Assembly: GCA_028710415.1 (NCBI GenBank)
Contig: JAQTUE010000015.1
Coordinates: 1-64,000 of the forward strand
DNA from: Paludibacter sp.
GTDB taxonomy: Bacteria > Bacteroidota > Bacteroidia > Bacteroidales > Paludibacteraceae
DNA: 64,000 nucleotides
Reading direction: 5' to 3'
Of this stretch, positions 17,227 to 26,421 are shown one piece after another (within the stretch, counting starts at the first letter, position 1; each line of letters starts with the position of its first letter). The translations under genes were made by a program, and so were the position numbers. The notes beneath the pieces are model-generated. The model saw only the letters and a list, made by a program, of their open reading frames with translations, was not told the DNA's origin and did not search any database.

Positions 17227-17787
17227 TTATATCCTCAGCGGTGCATAACACAAAACAACAATTCCGCACTCGAATGGCCGTGATTTGATTAACCTCATAG
17301 TTTGATTGCCTCCAAATACAGGCATCCCCTTGCCAATTGCAGTCGGATTTACAAATAAATGCAGTTCATCAATCAATTCCGCTTCTATTAAAGTCCGTAC
17401 TAAAGTTCCGCCTCCATACACAATTATATCATATCCATCCTGGTTTTTTAGTTTGGTCACCTTTTCCACAACGTCCCCCGATTCCAGCCGGGTATTTTTC
17501 CATTCGGCCTTGTAAATTGTCTTGGTAAACACAATCTTTTCTGTGTCATTCATTTTGCGTGCAAAGTCATCTGTGGTATTCGGATCTTCAGCCCTGATTT
17601 CCCAGGTGTCGATAAAACCCTGTGCCAGCTTCCTTCCAAGCAAGATGCAATCTACCGGATTCGTGATTTCAGTCACATAATACTTTAATTCGTCGTCCCA
17701 ATTCCATTCCAACCAGTCCATTTCTCCTTCCGGGCCGGCCATGTATCCATCAATAGATACCTGAACCTGCAGTTTTAATTTTCTCAT
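17227..17787 (-). CDS. RibD C-terminal / dihydrofolate reductase-like protein
   Basis: 186 residues of the family containing RibD reductase domains and YyaP/YwjB proteins. Visible features are the N-terminal strand QVQVSIDGYMAG, the NADPH-loop stretch IIVYGGGTLVRTLIEAELIDELHLFV, and PTAIGKGMPVFGG. It probably reduces an unidentified substrate with NADPH and is not the folate-pathway enzyme. The frame is open to a TTG at 17898, but the conserved family start matches the ATG at 17787. A second, divergent member lies at 41180-41713. Confidence 0.84.
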   Translation of the reverse strand: MRKLKLQVQVSIDGYMAGPEGEMDWLEWNWDDELKYYVTEITNPVDCILLGRKLAQGFIDTWEIRAEDPNTTDDFARKMNDTEKIVFTKTIYKAEWKNTRLESGDVVEKVTKLKNQDGYDIIVYGGGTLVRTLIEAELIDELHLFVNPTAIGKGMPVFGGNQTMRLIKSRPFECGIVVLCYAPLRI

Positions 17788-18660
17788 GAATAGATTTTTT
17801 AAAGTTATTGCGAATGTAACGTTTGGGGGTTTTGTTTTGTTTGTCAGCGGGATGTTTTGATATTTTTGACTTCTTGAATTGAAATGATTTTGCCCCAAAA
17901 GATACCATTCTTAATGATGAATTTAAAGTAAACGGCATTCTGTTTTATTTTATTTTTTCCAAAATATATCTCTCAATCTATCCCTGTTTTGGTTTTTCTG
18001 TAGGTGGTGTAAATTAAAGTCTTAATTTATACGCAATGAAAATCTGTTTTGACTTTATTTTAAATCTACCTTATCTGACTAATTTAAGGTGGTATTGAAG
18101 TAACTGCTTAATTTGAAACCAAAGACAACCCATTTTGTTTTATTTTTTTTTAATCAACCCTCAGGAGCCCAGGATAAATTCAGTTTAAATTTATTCTGAA
18201 TTCGGTTCAAGCATCGAGGGGGTATCGAGGGGGTATCGAGGGCCTTTCGAGGGGGTTGGTAGGGCCCCAGCCCTCGGAACCCCCAGGCAACCCCCTGGCA
18301 ATCCCCTCGCAACCCCCTGTCAATCTAAAACAAATGCATCCAGAATTCACTGGATTCGTCTTTGAAAAATTACTGCAACCGCTTGGGGGTTTTTAGATAA
18401 ACAAGAATAACTATTTGATTCTTTGATGAGTATTGGTAAGATTATGAAATGATCCTGGTGAGATCCTAACAAAAAGGCCGGAGTTGAATGAGATAATTGT
18501 CAGTTTTGTTCATTTTTGCAGGTATTTCCTACCGGTAATGTTATTTTTAAACCAACATTCAGTGAATGAGAAGGTGTCTTATGTCAATTGATTCTCCGAA
18601 AAAAGTTTTGAATGAAAGATTTAATTTTAAAACAAAATGATTTGTAAAAAAGTTTCCATA
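17788..18660. other. 873-bp gap with a GC-rich 11-bp repeat array
   Basis: No gene recognised. The central part (18189-18380) is a structured repeat element, annotated separately. The rest is AT-rich and featureless. Confidence 0.6.
18213..18322. repeat. 11-bp period array, copy A
   Basis: Ten consecutive 11-bp units in one register. The first four are ATCGAGGGGGT-like, the middle two switch (TGGTAGGGCCC, CAGCCCTCGGA), and the last four are ACCCCCTGGCA-like, so the right half is roughly the reverse complement of the left. It is far more GC-rich than its surroundings. Flanks TTTATTCTGAATT (18189 on) and ACAAATGCATCCAGAATTC (18330 on) are related to those of copies B and C. Confidence 0.85.
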
Positions 18661-19725
18661 TTAATTCTTTACTTCAAGAAACAATTTCTTTAATTCTTGA
18701 TTGGGTTTAAAGGAATGAGGGGTGTTTTTGATAAGCCTTTTGATCATTAAAATACGATCGGTGGTGATGGGGTGGGTACTGATAAAGGCAGGCATGGTAA
18801 CCTTTTCGCTGGATTTCAGTCGGGTGAAAAGATCAGTCATTCCTTTGGGGTTGATGTTGTTCAGGATCATAAGCTCTGTGCCCTGTTCGTCGGCCTGGCG
18901 CTCAAACTGCCGGGAGTAGGAGAGGGATTGCAGGTTATGGATATTGTCGCCAATAATCGCCATGATGCCATTCACATCGCTGAGTATAGCTGAAATGAAT
19001 AAATATCCGGATAAATTCCGGCAAAGCATTTTCATAGAATGCCGGTTGTTGACATGGCTTACTTCATGGCCAATGAGTCCGGCCAGTTCGTCGTAGTCAG
19101 TCATTAAATCAATGAGTCCGGTGAAAACGATAATATTCCCATCAGGCAATGAGAAAGCATTAACTGTAGTGGAACTGACAACGGTAAAATGAAGCTTGAT
19201 CTTATTCCTGAGTTGTAACCGGGATGCAAACTTATTTAGTGCATCCGTTTTGGCAGAATCGATTGAATTTGTAGCCAGGTATTGATTGTAGAATGTATGG
19301 CCCATGGAAATATCATACTGTTCAGGTATCATCATGACAGCCTTTTCGCTCACCCAGGGAATGATAATCAGGTAACCTGCTACAATAACTACCAGGATAA
19401 GGACTGCAATGGCCAGGTAAGCCTTTATGCCCAGTTGAATAATCCGTTGATACCAGGTGAGATGGCCATTTGATTTGAGGTATGCAATAAATTCTGTAGC
19501 AAAATGAGCATCATTCACTTTAATCAATGCAAGTGAATGATGCTTGTTTCGTATCTCCAACGAATTACCGATATGTTCAAAAGTAATCTCATCAACAGGC
19601 CACTGAATGTGTTGGTTGGAAAAAGTGCCGAACCTGAGTCCGGCAATTTGTTCATCCAGCTTCAATTCAATTTCCTGGGGATTTGAGGAGACCCCATCAA
19701 AATAGATACCGGTAGTTGTTAGCAT
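18661..19725 (-). CDS. M48-family membrane metallopeptidase
   Basis: 354 residues. The zinc motif HEVSH is at 220-224, with the third ligand in ERQADE (E275), as in M48 peptidases. An N-terminal region of about 95 residues (cytoplasmic, no signal peptide) and a transmembrane segment (about 102-124) precede the catalytic domain, which is probably periplasmic. The gene starts within the TAATG overlap with the upstream YjgN-like gene, so the two are translationally coupled. Pairing of M48 peptidases with YjgN/DUF898 proteins is known from other genomes. The substrate is unknown. Confidence 0.88.
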   Translation of the reverse strand: MLTTTGIYFDGVSSNPQEIELKLDEQIAGLRFGTFSNQHIQWPVDEITFEHIGNSLEIRNKHHSLALIKVNDAHFATEFIAYLKSNGHLTWYQRIIQLGIKAYLAIAVLILVVIVAGYLIIIPWVSEKAVMMIPEQYDISMGHTFYNQYLATNSIDSAKTDALNKFASRLQLRNKIKLHFTVVSSTTVNAFSLPDGNIIVFTGLIDLMTDYDELAGLIGHEVSHVNNRHSMKMLCRNLSGYLFISAILSDVNGIMAIIGDNIHNLQSLSYSRQFERQADEQGTELMILNNINPKGMTDLFTRLKSSEKVTMPAFISTHPITTDRILMIKRLIKNTPHSFKPNQELKKLFLEVKN

Positions 19726-20684
19726 TAAATGATAAAGTTGATATCCAGGAATCCGGTCATGTCATCACCGGTAGCATCGTTATAATCGTCTTCGGTTTGC
19801 TGGATGTTGTTAAGATCCATATTTCCCTCAAGTTTAATGTTGTTGACCATGAAATTCATGGTACGGGTTACTGCCCAGGCGTATCCCAGTCCAAGGGTGA
19901 AAATGACAATGAGTAAATTACCCATAACCATTTTGAAGATACTGCCTGCTGTGGCAATGGATTTCATTCTGATTTGCTCGCCATCTTTATGCAAGCTCAG
20001 GTTGTCGACATAATAAGCAAACAAGTCTTTGTACCACCAGAAGGAGTAAATGCCCAGGGTTAAAAGCGATAGCAAATAGCCTTTCAGGTTTAAAATAAAA
20101 TAGTCAGTACCAACCCCTTTATAGTTGAATTCTACATTCCCGGCACGGACATTACTCATCAGATAGCTCCTTAGCTTCATTTCCATCCAGCAACCATAGA
20201 TTCCCAGGGTGATAATGGTAAAGAATATCCATTTGAAGAAACTGACAAATAATTCGCTCCTATCACCACGATACCCAAAGCGGATACCACGCCATGAAGT
20301 ACGTGAAAAGCGGTACCTGTATGACCCATGGATAGCTATAGGCAGGACTGCAAGAAAAGTGAAATAGAATATTATGATCCCAAGTACCGGCATTTCCAGA
20401 TAAATGAATAATGCCAGTAATCCGTAAATAACGCCAAAGATGACAATTGCTTTGATAAAACCTACAAACATTTCCCTGCCGGTACCGTGAAAAGTAAACC
20501 GGTCACCTTCAAGTGCCGTAGAACCATAAAGAAACTGAAGGTTTTTTGCTTTTGCCCATGGGTAATAGATACCCAGGGTGACAATTGTCAGAAGCCAGTT
20601 TACAATTACAATTCCAAAATAAGCTTTACCCTGGCCGTGGAAGCTAAGTTTGTAATTCTTTAAATCCGTAATTTCGTTTTCCAT
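19725..20684 (-). CDS. YjgN-like DUF898 polytopic membrane protein
   Basis: 319 residues built from three related units, each with an F-G-G-Y/F segment (FHGQGKAYFG, FHGTGREMFVG, YKGVGTDYF) and a following TLGIY-type turn (TLGIYYPWAK, TLGIYGCWME, TLGIYSFWWY). About seven to eight transmembrane helices. DUF898 has no established function. It overlaps the M48 peptidase gene by one base, so peptidase and membrane protein are probably made together, perhaps as one complex. Confidence 0.85.
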   Translation of the reverse strand: MENEITDLKNYKLSFHGQGKAYFGIVIVNWLLTIVTLGIYYPWAKAKNLQFLYGSTALEGDRFTFHGTGREMFVGFIKAIVIFGVIYGLLALFIYLEMPVLGIIIFYFTFLAVLPIAIHGSYRYRFSRTSWRGIRFGYRGDRSELFVSFFKWIFFTIITLGIYGCWMEMKLRSYLMSNVRAGNVEFNYKGVGTDYFILNLKGYLLSLLTLGIYSFWWYKDLFAYYVDNLSLHKDGEQIRMKSIATAGSIFKMVMGNLLIVIFTLGLGYAWAVTRTMNFMVNNIKLEGNMDLNNIQQTEDDYNDATGDDMTGFLDINFII

Positions 20685-20746
20685 TCCTTTTAAATTAATG
20701 ATGATTATATAAAATGATAGTCAGTTTAATTCTTTTATTTCTTTGG

Positions 20747-20754
20747 CAAATATA
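20747..20754 (-). promoter_or_regulatory. -7 element of the YjgN/M48 operon
   Basis: Minus-strand TATATTTG fits TAnnTTTG, 63 bp before the YjgN start codon. No convincing -33 box. Confidence 0.5.
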
Positions 20755-20924
20755 CCTATTTTTTCTAAATCATACTTGTGCTTGTTAAATTAAATTGAAT
20801 AAATATTGCCAATTTGAATTTGGTATGCGAAGAGACGCATGGCCGTGCGACTCTTCATTTTCAAACGCCGGTCACAACATTAATAATATATCGATCGTGT
20901 TAGCGTTATTTCCTTTAAATTCTC

Positions 20925-20932
20925 TATTTTTG
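20925..20932 (+). promoter_or_regulatory. -7 element of the T9SS plug gene
   Basis: TATTTTTG fits TAnnTTTG, 45 bp before the start codon at 20977. Confidence 0.5.
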
Positions 20933-20976
20933 CAACACGAAATTTGTAACTGAATTTTGTTTAACAATATCATTCC

Positions 20977-22224
20977 ATGAGAAAAATACTCTTAGTACTG
21001 GCTTCCTGCCTTTGTTTGTCCTTGCTGGCACAGACCACATACAGGACGCAAATATTCCAACCGAACATCAAGACCTTACAGATTGGGGTGGTAGGAGTGA
21101 AGCTGGGATTGCCCGTCATGGAAATGAATGCATCGAATGTATTTCAGGTAAGCTTTGACGAAATGTCGCGAGAAGCCCATTCGTACAGTTATAAAGTAAT
21201 TCATTGCAATGCTGACTGGACTCCTTCGAGCCTTAACTCGAGTGAATACCTGAGTGGCTTTACTTCCGCTAATATTACTGATTATGCAACTTCGCTCAAT
21301 ACAACCTATCTGTATACGCATTATTCATTCCTGCTGCCCAATAATGACATGGGATTTAAAATCTCCGGAAATTATGTGGCCATCATTTACGAGGATAATC
21401 AGGTAGATAAACCCATAGCCCAGGCATGCTTCTCGATAGTTGACCCACATGTAAACATAACAGCCACTGTACGTGGAAATACCGATACTGAACTGAGCGG
21501 CAGGTTACAGCAACTGGATTTTGAAGTGGCACTGAACGGGTATGCCGTGCGTGATGCCAATGAGGAAATAAAAATCGTAATCAGGCAGAATAACCGAATT
21601 GATAATCAGGTCTCCGATATTAAACCCACTTATTTCTCCAATTCAAACCTGAGCTATATTAATAATAAGGGTTTGATTTTTGAAGGAGGCAATGAGTATC
21701 ACCGTTTTGATATTTCATCAGTCTATGCAGCCGGTGAAGGTGTTTCGAATATCCGTTTTACCAGTCCCCATTATGATGCCATGTTGTATGATAATAAAAT
21801 CCAGACTTCCAAATCGTACCTGTACGACCTGGATGTGAACGGGAAATTTGTAATCAATATGCAGAATGCCCAGGACGATAATACAGAAGCCGATTATATG
21901 ACGGTACATTTCAATCTGCCTTCAAAGCAACCTTTCTTTGACGGGCAATTGTACCTGGGAGGCGAATTTAATTATAACCAGCTGAACAATGATGTCCGGC
22001 TCAGCTATGATGGCAAAACCGAAAGCTACGTAAAAGCTGTTTTGCTTAAACAGGGCGGATACAATTATCAGTACTGGTTTGTACCCAAAGGAGAAACCAA
22101 AGCATCTCCCGAGCGTGTGGATGGAAGCTACTGGCAGACTAAAAATGAATACACCATTTATGTCTATCATCGTCCGTGGGGAGAGAGGTATGACCGGCTA
22201 GTTGGAGTGAAGGTGGTTGATTAG
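20977..22224 (+). CDS. type IX secretion plug-type protein (DUF5103)
   Basis: 415 residues with a signal peptide (1-19, ending LLAQ). The family is visible in HSYSYKVIHCNADW, YTHYSFLLPN, KISGNYVAIIYED and RVDGSYWQTKNEYTIYVYHRP. DUF5103 proteins include the plug that closes the SprA outer-membrane channel of the type IX secretion system, so this is probably its homologue; no other T9SS gene lies in the window. The last codons and the TAG stop lie inside the terminal inverted repeat of the element that follows, so the extreme C-terminus may have been set by that element. Confidence 0.8.
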   Translation: MRKILLVLASCLCLSLLAQTTYRTQIFQPNIKTLQIGVVGVKLGLPVMEMNASNVFQVSFDEMSREAHSYSYKVIHCNADWTPSSLNSSEYLSGFTSANITDYATSLNTTYLYTHYSFLLPNNDMGFKISGNYVAIIYEDNQVDKPIAQACFSIVDPHVNITATVRGNTDTELSGRLQQLDFEVALNGYAVRDANEEIKIVIRQNNRIDNQVSDIKPTYFSNSNLSYINNKGLIFEGGNEYHRFDISSVYAAGEGVSNIRFTSPHYDAMLYDNKIQTSKSYLYDLDVNGKFVINMQNAQDDNTEADYMTVHFNLPSKQPFFDGQLYLGGEFNYNQLNNDVRLSYDGKTESYVKAVLLKQGGYNYQYWFVPKGETKASPERVDGSYWQTKNEYTIYVYHRPWGERYDRLVGVKVVD

Positions 22225-22566
22225 TTGATTGGTTGATTGGTTGAGTAAGTTAATTGGTTGAGTAAGTTGACTAAGTTAATTGGTTAATTAAGTTGACTGA
22301 GTTAATTAAGTTAATCAAGTTGATTGAGTTGATTGAGTTGAATAAGTTGATTGAGGTCATTGGTTTATAGAAAAAATCTTTGATTTGATTGTTGATTTAA
22401 AACTTTTCCAAATAACTTACTGTTAAGAAAAACTTATAATCCCATACACCAATTCAATCTTACAACTTGTTAAACCAAAAACTAATAAACTTAACCACCT
22501 TAATTAACCAATCAACCAATCAACCAATTAACTTACTCAACCAATTAACCAATTAACTAATCAACC
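22215..22566. mobile_element. 352-bp MITE-like element of TTGATTGG units
   Basis: The outer 47 bp at each end are inverted copies of each other with only two differences (left end from 22215, right end from 22566 read on the other strand). Inside, more 8-9-bp units of the types GGTTGATT and AGTTGATTG fill the left arm to about 22354, and a unique AT-rich centre follows. There is no open reading frame. A 33-bp piece (22501-22533) recurs exactly at 31870-31902. No target-site duplication was seen. It could be a non-autonomous mobile element or an inverted tandem-repeat expansion. Confidence 0.65.
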
Positions 22567-22569
22567 AAA

Positions 22570-23823
22570 ATGCAGGTATACAAATTCGGAGGTGCGTCAG
22601 TGCGCTCAGCAGAGGGAATCAGGAACATTAACAGGATTGTTTCGGGAGTCAAGGAAGACCTTTTTATAGTGGTATCGGCCATGGGGAAAACTACCAATGC
22701 CATGGAAATTGTGCTGGATTATTTCATGAAAGCCGATCATCAGGCAGCATTGACTAAACTAGCCGAGGTGGAATCGTATCATTATGATATTATTAATGAA
22801 CTGTTTAAAAATCCTGAAGTTGGGTTTGCTGCCATCAGACCTTTTATTACAGAACTTGAAAATTATATTACCCGGGGGGTTGGCGATGATTATGATAGCT
22901 GGTATGACCGGTTGGTATCGTATGGTGAAATTATTTCAACGACCATAGTTTCAACTTATCTTACGGAATCAGGGATAGAAAATGCCTGGCTGGATTTACG
23001 GGGTTTAATTGTTACTGATAGCAATTTCCGGGAAGCAAATGTCCGTATGGAAGATTCACAGGTTAGGCTGAAGAAAGCTGCTGACTTCACCAAAAACCGT
23101 ATTTATATCGGGCAGGGATTTATTGGTGCTAATATTAAAGGCGATCCTACAACACTGGGACGTGAAGGTTCCGATTATTCTGCTGCCGTAGTGGCTAACC
23201 TGTTAAATGCTGAAAGCGTTACCATCTGGAAAGATGTACCTGGTATCCTGAATGCTGATCCACGGTTGTTTGAAAATACAGTCCATATTCCCGAACTGAC
23301 ATACCTGGATGCTGTGGAACTTGCTTACAGCGGTGCGCAGATTATTCATCCAAAGACGATTAAACCGCTTGAAAATAAACATATACCATTGTATGTACGA
23401 CCTTTTGGAAGTCCTGATGAAGCAGGTTCGGTCATAAAGGCAACAACCGATTCGCCTATAGATGTCCCTGTACTGATTGTACGGAAAAACCAGGTGCTGA
23501 TCACCATACGTCCGCGTGATTTCTCGTTTGTACTGGAGGAAAGCCTTTCAAAAGCTTTTGCAGTGATGAACAAGCACCGGCTGAAAGTAGCGATGATTCA
23601 AAGTTCAGCAGTCAGTATTTCGGTCTGTGTGGATAATTCAAGGTATCTGGAAGGTGCACTGGATGAATTGGGTAATGAATTTAAGGTGAGCTATAATGAT
23701 GGACTGGAATTATTGACAATCAGAGGAATTACAGACGAAATAGTACTTAAAACTACCAATGGACGAAATATCCTGCTGACTCAACGAACCAGAAGGTCGG
23801 GAAGATACTTGATGAGAGAGTAG
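22570..23823 (+). CDS. lysC: aspartate kinase
   Basis: Phosphorylates L-aspartate, the entry to lysine, threonine and methionine synthesis. 417 residues. Kinase signature KFGGAS (5-10), the GREGSDYSAA and GVDDYDSWY-like regions, and PGILNADPR are present. A C-terminal ACT-type regulatory region covers about 290-417. It is monofunctional, with no homoserine dehydrogenase fusion. The start codon lies 3 bp after the repeat element at 22215-22566, so the ribosome-entry region is repeat-derived. The only promoter-like sequence upstream is a weak AATCTTTG at 22375-22382 inside the element. Confidence 0.93.
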   Translation: MQVYKFGGASVRSAEGIRNINRIVSGVKEDLFIVVSAMGKTTNAMEIVLDYFMKADHQAALTKLAEVESYHYDIINELFKNPEVGFAAIRPFITELENYITRGVGDDYDSWYDRLVSYGEIISTTIVSTYLTESGIENAWLDLRGLIVTDSNFREANVRMEDSQVRLKKAADFTKNRIYIGQGFIGANIKGDPTTLGREGSDYSAAVVANLLNAESVTIWKDVPGILNADPRLFENTVHIPELTYLDAVELAYSGAQIIHPKTIKPLENKHIPLYVRPFGSPDEAGSVIKATTDSPIDVPVLIVRKNQVLITIRPRDFSFVLEESLSKAFAVMNKHRLKVAMIQSSAVSISVCVDNSRYLEGALDELGNEFKVSYNDGLELLTIRGITDEIVLKTTNGRNILLTQRTRRSGRYLMRE

Positions 23824-23842
23824 TTACGGAAAACTTTCAACT

Positions 23843-23880
23843 AAAAAGCGTCAGAATGCACATGCATCCTGACGCTTTTT
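23843..23880. terminator. bidirectional terminator between lysC and lrgB
   Basis: Perfect 12-bp stem AAAAAGCGTCAG / CTGACGCTTTTT (23843-23854 with 23869-23880) between two convergent genes. Confidence 0.9.
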
Positions 23881-23898
23881 AAGTTGAAATCTTCTTGT

Positions 23899-24609
23899 TT
23901 AGAACAGCCTTTCAGCTAACGGTATCAACAGGGCTGTCATTATTCCCATGATGCCAATAGCCAGTCCACTGATAGCACCTTCCACGGCACCCATTTCCAT
24001 GGCACGCGCAGTGCCAAGTGCATGAGCCGAAGAACCCATTGCCAGACCTTGAGCTATTTTACTTTTAATGCCCAGCTTTCGAAGTAATATTGGTCCGATA
24101 AGTCCTCCAAATATACCGCATATCACCACAAACGCAGCAGTAAGGGCCGGAATACCTCCTGATTTTTCGGATAAACTCATTGCAATTGGTGTGGTCACTG
24201 ATTTAGGTGCCAGTGAGACCATAAGAATATGATCGGCACCCAGCATTTTTGCAATTAATACGACACTCATAATTCCTACTGCACTTCCCACAAATACCGA
24301 TGTGAGGATTGATATCACGTTTCCCCGGATTTGTTCTATCTGCTCATACAGCACATACCCTAAAGCAACTACACTGGGACCAAGCATAAAGTTCAGTATG
24401 CGGGTTTGTTTGTAAAAAGTAGGATAATCAATGTGGGTTAGTTTTAAGAACGGAATGATAATGATCATTGAGATAAGTAACGGTTGCAGCAAGGTGATTT
24501 TGGTTCGTTTGTAAATGAGTACACCCAACAGGAATGAACCCATGGATAACATGAGCAGAAAGACTTCGCTGCTAATGATTGGCCTGATTTGATCCAGTAT
24601 GTTATTCAT
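23899..24609 (-). CDS. lrgB: LrgB/CidB-family membrane protein
   Basis: 236-residue polytopic membrane protein. Conserved stretches are LAPKSVTTPIAMSLSE, GGIPALTAAFVVICGIFGG and GSSAHALGTARAMEMG. LrgB acts with LrgA. The pair was first described as a holin-like control of murein hydrolases and later members were shown to take up pyruvate. The lrgA and lrgB genes overlap by four bases (ATGA), which shows a coupled operon. No LytTR regulator is adjacent. Confidence 0.9.
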   Translation of the reverse strand: MNNILDQIRPIISSEVFLLMLSMGSFLLGVLIYKRTKITLLQPLLISMIIIIPFLKLTHIDYPTFYKQTRILNFMLGPSVVALGYVLYEQIEQIRGNVISILTSVFVGSAVGIMSVVLIAKMLGADHILMVSLAPKSVTTPIAMSLSEKSGGIPALTAAFVVICGIFGGLIGPILLRKLGIKSKIAQGLAMGSSAHALGTARAMEMGAVEGAISGLAIGIMGIMTALLIPLAERLF

Positions 24610-24965
24610 GATCTTGTTCCTCCTTTTGACCGACGTTTCTCAAAATTGTCCTGAATAATGGCTACGGTTGCTATGGTCAGGATGGTACTGACCGCAATGG
24701 CCGCAAGAATGGTAAACAATGATTTGGATAGCAATTCGGCATAGACCATTAATCCAACTCCTGCCGGAACAAAAAATACTGCCATGTTTTTAGTAATGAC
24801 AGTTGCTACACTTTTCATGTTCTCCGGTTTGATTATCTTGAAAAATAAACAAAAGAACAGCAATATCATGCCGAGTACGCTACCCGGAATAAACCCATTT
24901 AAAAGCAGGCTGAGCATTTCGCCCAGAAAATAAAACAACAGGATAAAAAACGAACCTTTTATCAT
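24606..24965 (-). CDS. lrgA: LrgA/CidA-family holin-like protein
   Basis: 119 residues with four predicted membrane helices and the family stretch IPGSVLGMILLFFCLF. The charged tail (FEKRRSKGGTRS) is cytoplasmic. Partner of LrgB, as described for that gene. The overlap with lrgB fixes the end of this gene. Confidence 0.88.
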   Translation of the reverse strand: MIKGSFFILLFYFLGEMLSLLLNGFIPGSVLGMILLFFCLFFKIIKPENMKSVATVITKNMAVFFVPAGVGLMVYAELLSKSLFTILAAIAVSTILTIATVAIIQDNFEKRRSKGGTRS

Positions 24966-25070
24966 TGATCACAATTAAAAGATGAATAAAAACAAGTATT
25001 GTGATCAGTTCAGGAAGGTAAAAGACTGTTTTGAAACAAACCAAAGGAATGGTTTGCCGGAAAAGAAAAA

Positions 25071-25105
25071 TTGAGTTGGGTAAACAAACTGTTCACCCAA
25101 CTCAA
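25071..25105 (-). terminator. terminator of the DcaP-like porin gene
   Basis: Perfect 11-bp stem TTGAGTTGGGT / ACCCAACTCAA (25071-25081 with 25095-25105). In minus-strand RNA it is followed by a T-rich tail. Confidence 0.85.
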
Positions 25106-25115
25106 TAAATAGATG

Positions 25116-26372
25116 TTAGAAAAGGTAATTCACTGAAACAAGAATACGATTGTTACTTACAGTATAAGGATTAATTACACTCCCATCCCGTTGGACGGTG
25201 CCATAGGAAGCAGCTGTAAAATCATATTCTATACCGAATTTCAGATTTGACAGATTGTAGGTTAAACTTGGTGCGATGCGGTATAACCTGTCGATCATCT
25301 GTTGTTGGGTCTTGTTGTTGGCATCGTTGGCATCGTAGAATCCATATCCATAATTCGTCAGCTTACCTCCTTTTTTGATGTCCAGTAATTCTGAGGTGCC
25401 TAAGTTTTGTGATAGACCCAACAGGACACTTACCTGTAATTTGGTGCCGTATACAGCATTCAACCAGGTACTCACGTTGTTGAAGTTGGTGTATGAAACA
25501 GCAGTAGCTGAATCAGCTGCAAACTTGCTAACACCGTATCCGCCAATCATTAATTGATCGCTCAGGTTTTGACCATAGATAACTTTCCCTTTCAGCTGGA
25601 AATTAGTGTTGACATATTGTGAATAGGCAACGGCGCTTAATGAAGAGATTTGTTTAGTGTCCGGGGAGATCGTTTTATAATCTACACCAATGCCGTTGGT
25701 CCAATGGCTGGTTTTATTCTCAGCACCTAGGAACATATCAGGAAGCATGGCATTTTTCATATATACATTACCGGCACTGCCAGTTGCTGGTGTAGGACCT
25801 AGAGAAGTATATTGCATTTCGTATAATAATGCTGCTGTTAAAGTTAGGGTAGAACAAAGACTTTGTTTCAATCTAACCTGAGGGCTTCGGTTAAAGGGTT
25901 GGAAAGGGGCGCCTCCGTTCGCAGACAAAGTGGTTGGTGCAACATTGCCAAACATTGGATGCCAGGTTTGGCCGATAAGCAATTCGGTTTTATCCCAGTT
26001 TAGCTTCATATAAGCCTGACGAATACGAAAGACATAAAACGAAGTGCCAAATCCATCAAAGTCAGCTTCAATTTTAGCACATGATTTGGCTCCTAAAATC
26101 GGGGCACCTGAAATGTCCATTCCAAGGCGTGTGTTTACACTAAGCATTTCAGCCTGGGGAACAGCATTCTTATCTGCACCTGAAGCGTTAAGATCAGCTG
26201 GCAACGGAAATAATTGAATTACACCATCAACCATATCTTTATTTTGGCGGGAATTATAAAAGAAATCGTTACCAACATATCCATAAAATTTGAATTTTGT
26301 TGTTGTTTCCTGAGCGAAGAGAGAAATTGTTAAGAACAATAAAAAGCAAGGGATTAATTTTTTAAAAGTCAT
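25116..26372 (-). CDS. DcaP-like outer-membrane porin
   Basis: 418 residues with a signal peptide (1-20, ending LFAQ) and a beta-barrel that ends in an aromatic strand (RILVSVNYLF). Features such as FRIRQAYMKLNWDKTELLIGQTW followed by a FNRSPQVRLKQ region resemble the DcaP trimeric porins, known for dicarboxylate uptake. It lies 150 bp upstream of lrgAB on the same strand but has its own terminator in between. A link to organic-acid uptake by LrgAB is attractive but unproven. Confidence 0.75.
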   Translation of the reverse strand: MTFKKLIPCFLLFLTISLFAQETTTKFKFYGYVGNDFFYNSRQNKDMVDGVIQLFPLPADLNASGADKNAVPQAEMLSVNTRLGMDISGAPILGAKSCAKIEADFDGFGTSFYVFRIRQAYMKLNWDKTELLIGQTWHPMFGNVAPTTLSANGGAPFQPFNRSPQVRLKQSLCSTLTLTAALLYEMQYTSLGPTPATGSAGNVYMKNAMLPDMFLGAENKTSHWTNGIGVDYKTISPDTKQISSLSAVAYSQYVNTNFQLKGKVIYGQNLSDQLMIGGYGVSKFAADSATAVSYTNFNNVSTWLNAVYGTKLQVSVLLGLSQNLGTSELLDIKKGGKLTNYGYGFYDANDANNKTQQQMIDRLYRIAPSLTYNLSNLKFGIEYDFTAASYGTVQRDGSVINPYTVSNNRILVSVNYLF

Positions 26373-26421
26373 AGTAATAGAAAGAAATTGTTATTTTGTT
26401 TATTTAAATTTATGATATTTG

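Noticed and set aside
17788..17898. N-terminal extension of the RibD/DHFR-like protein
   Set aside because: The family begins at the strand KLKLQVQVSIDGYM; the extension starts with TTG and has no conserved residues.
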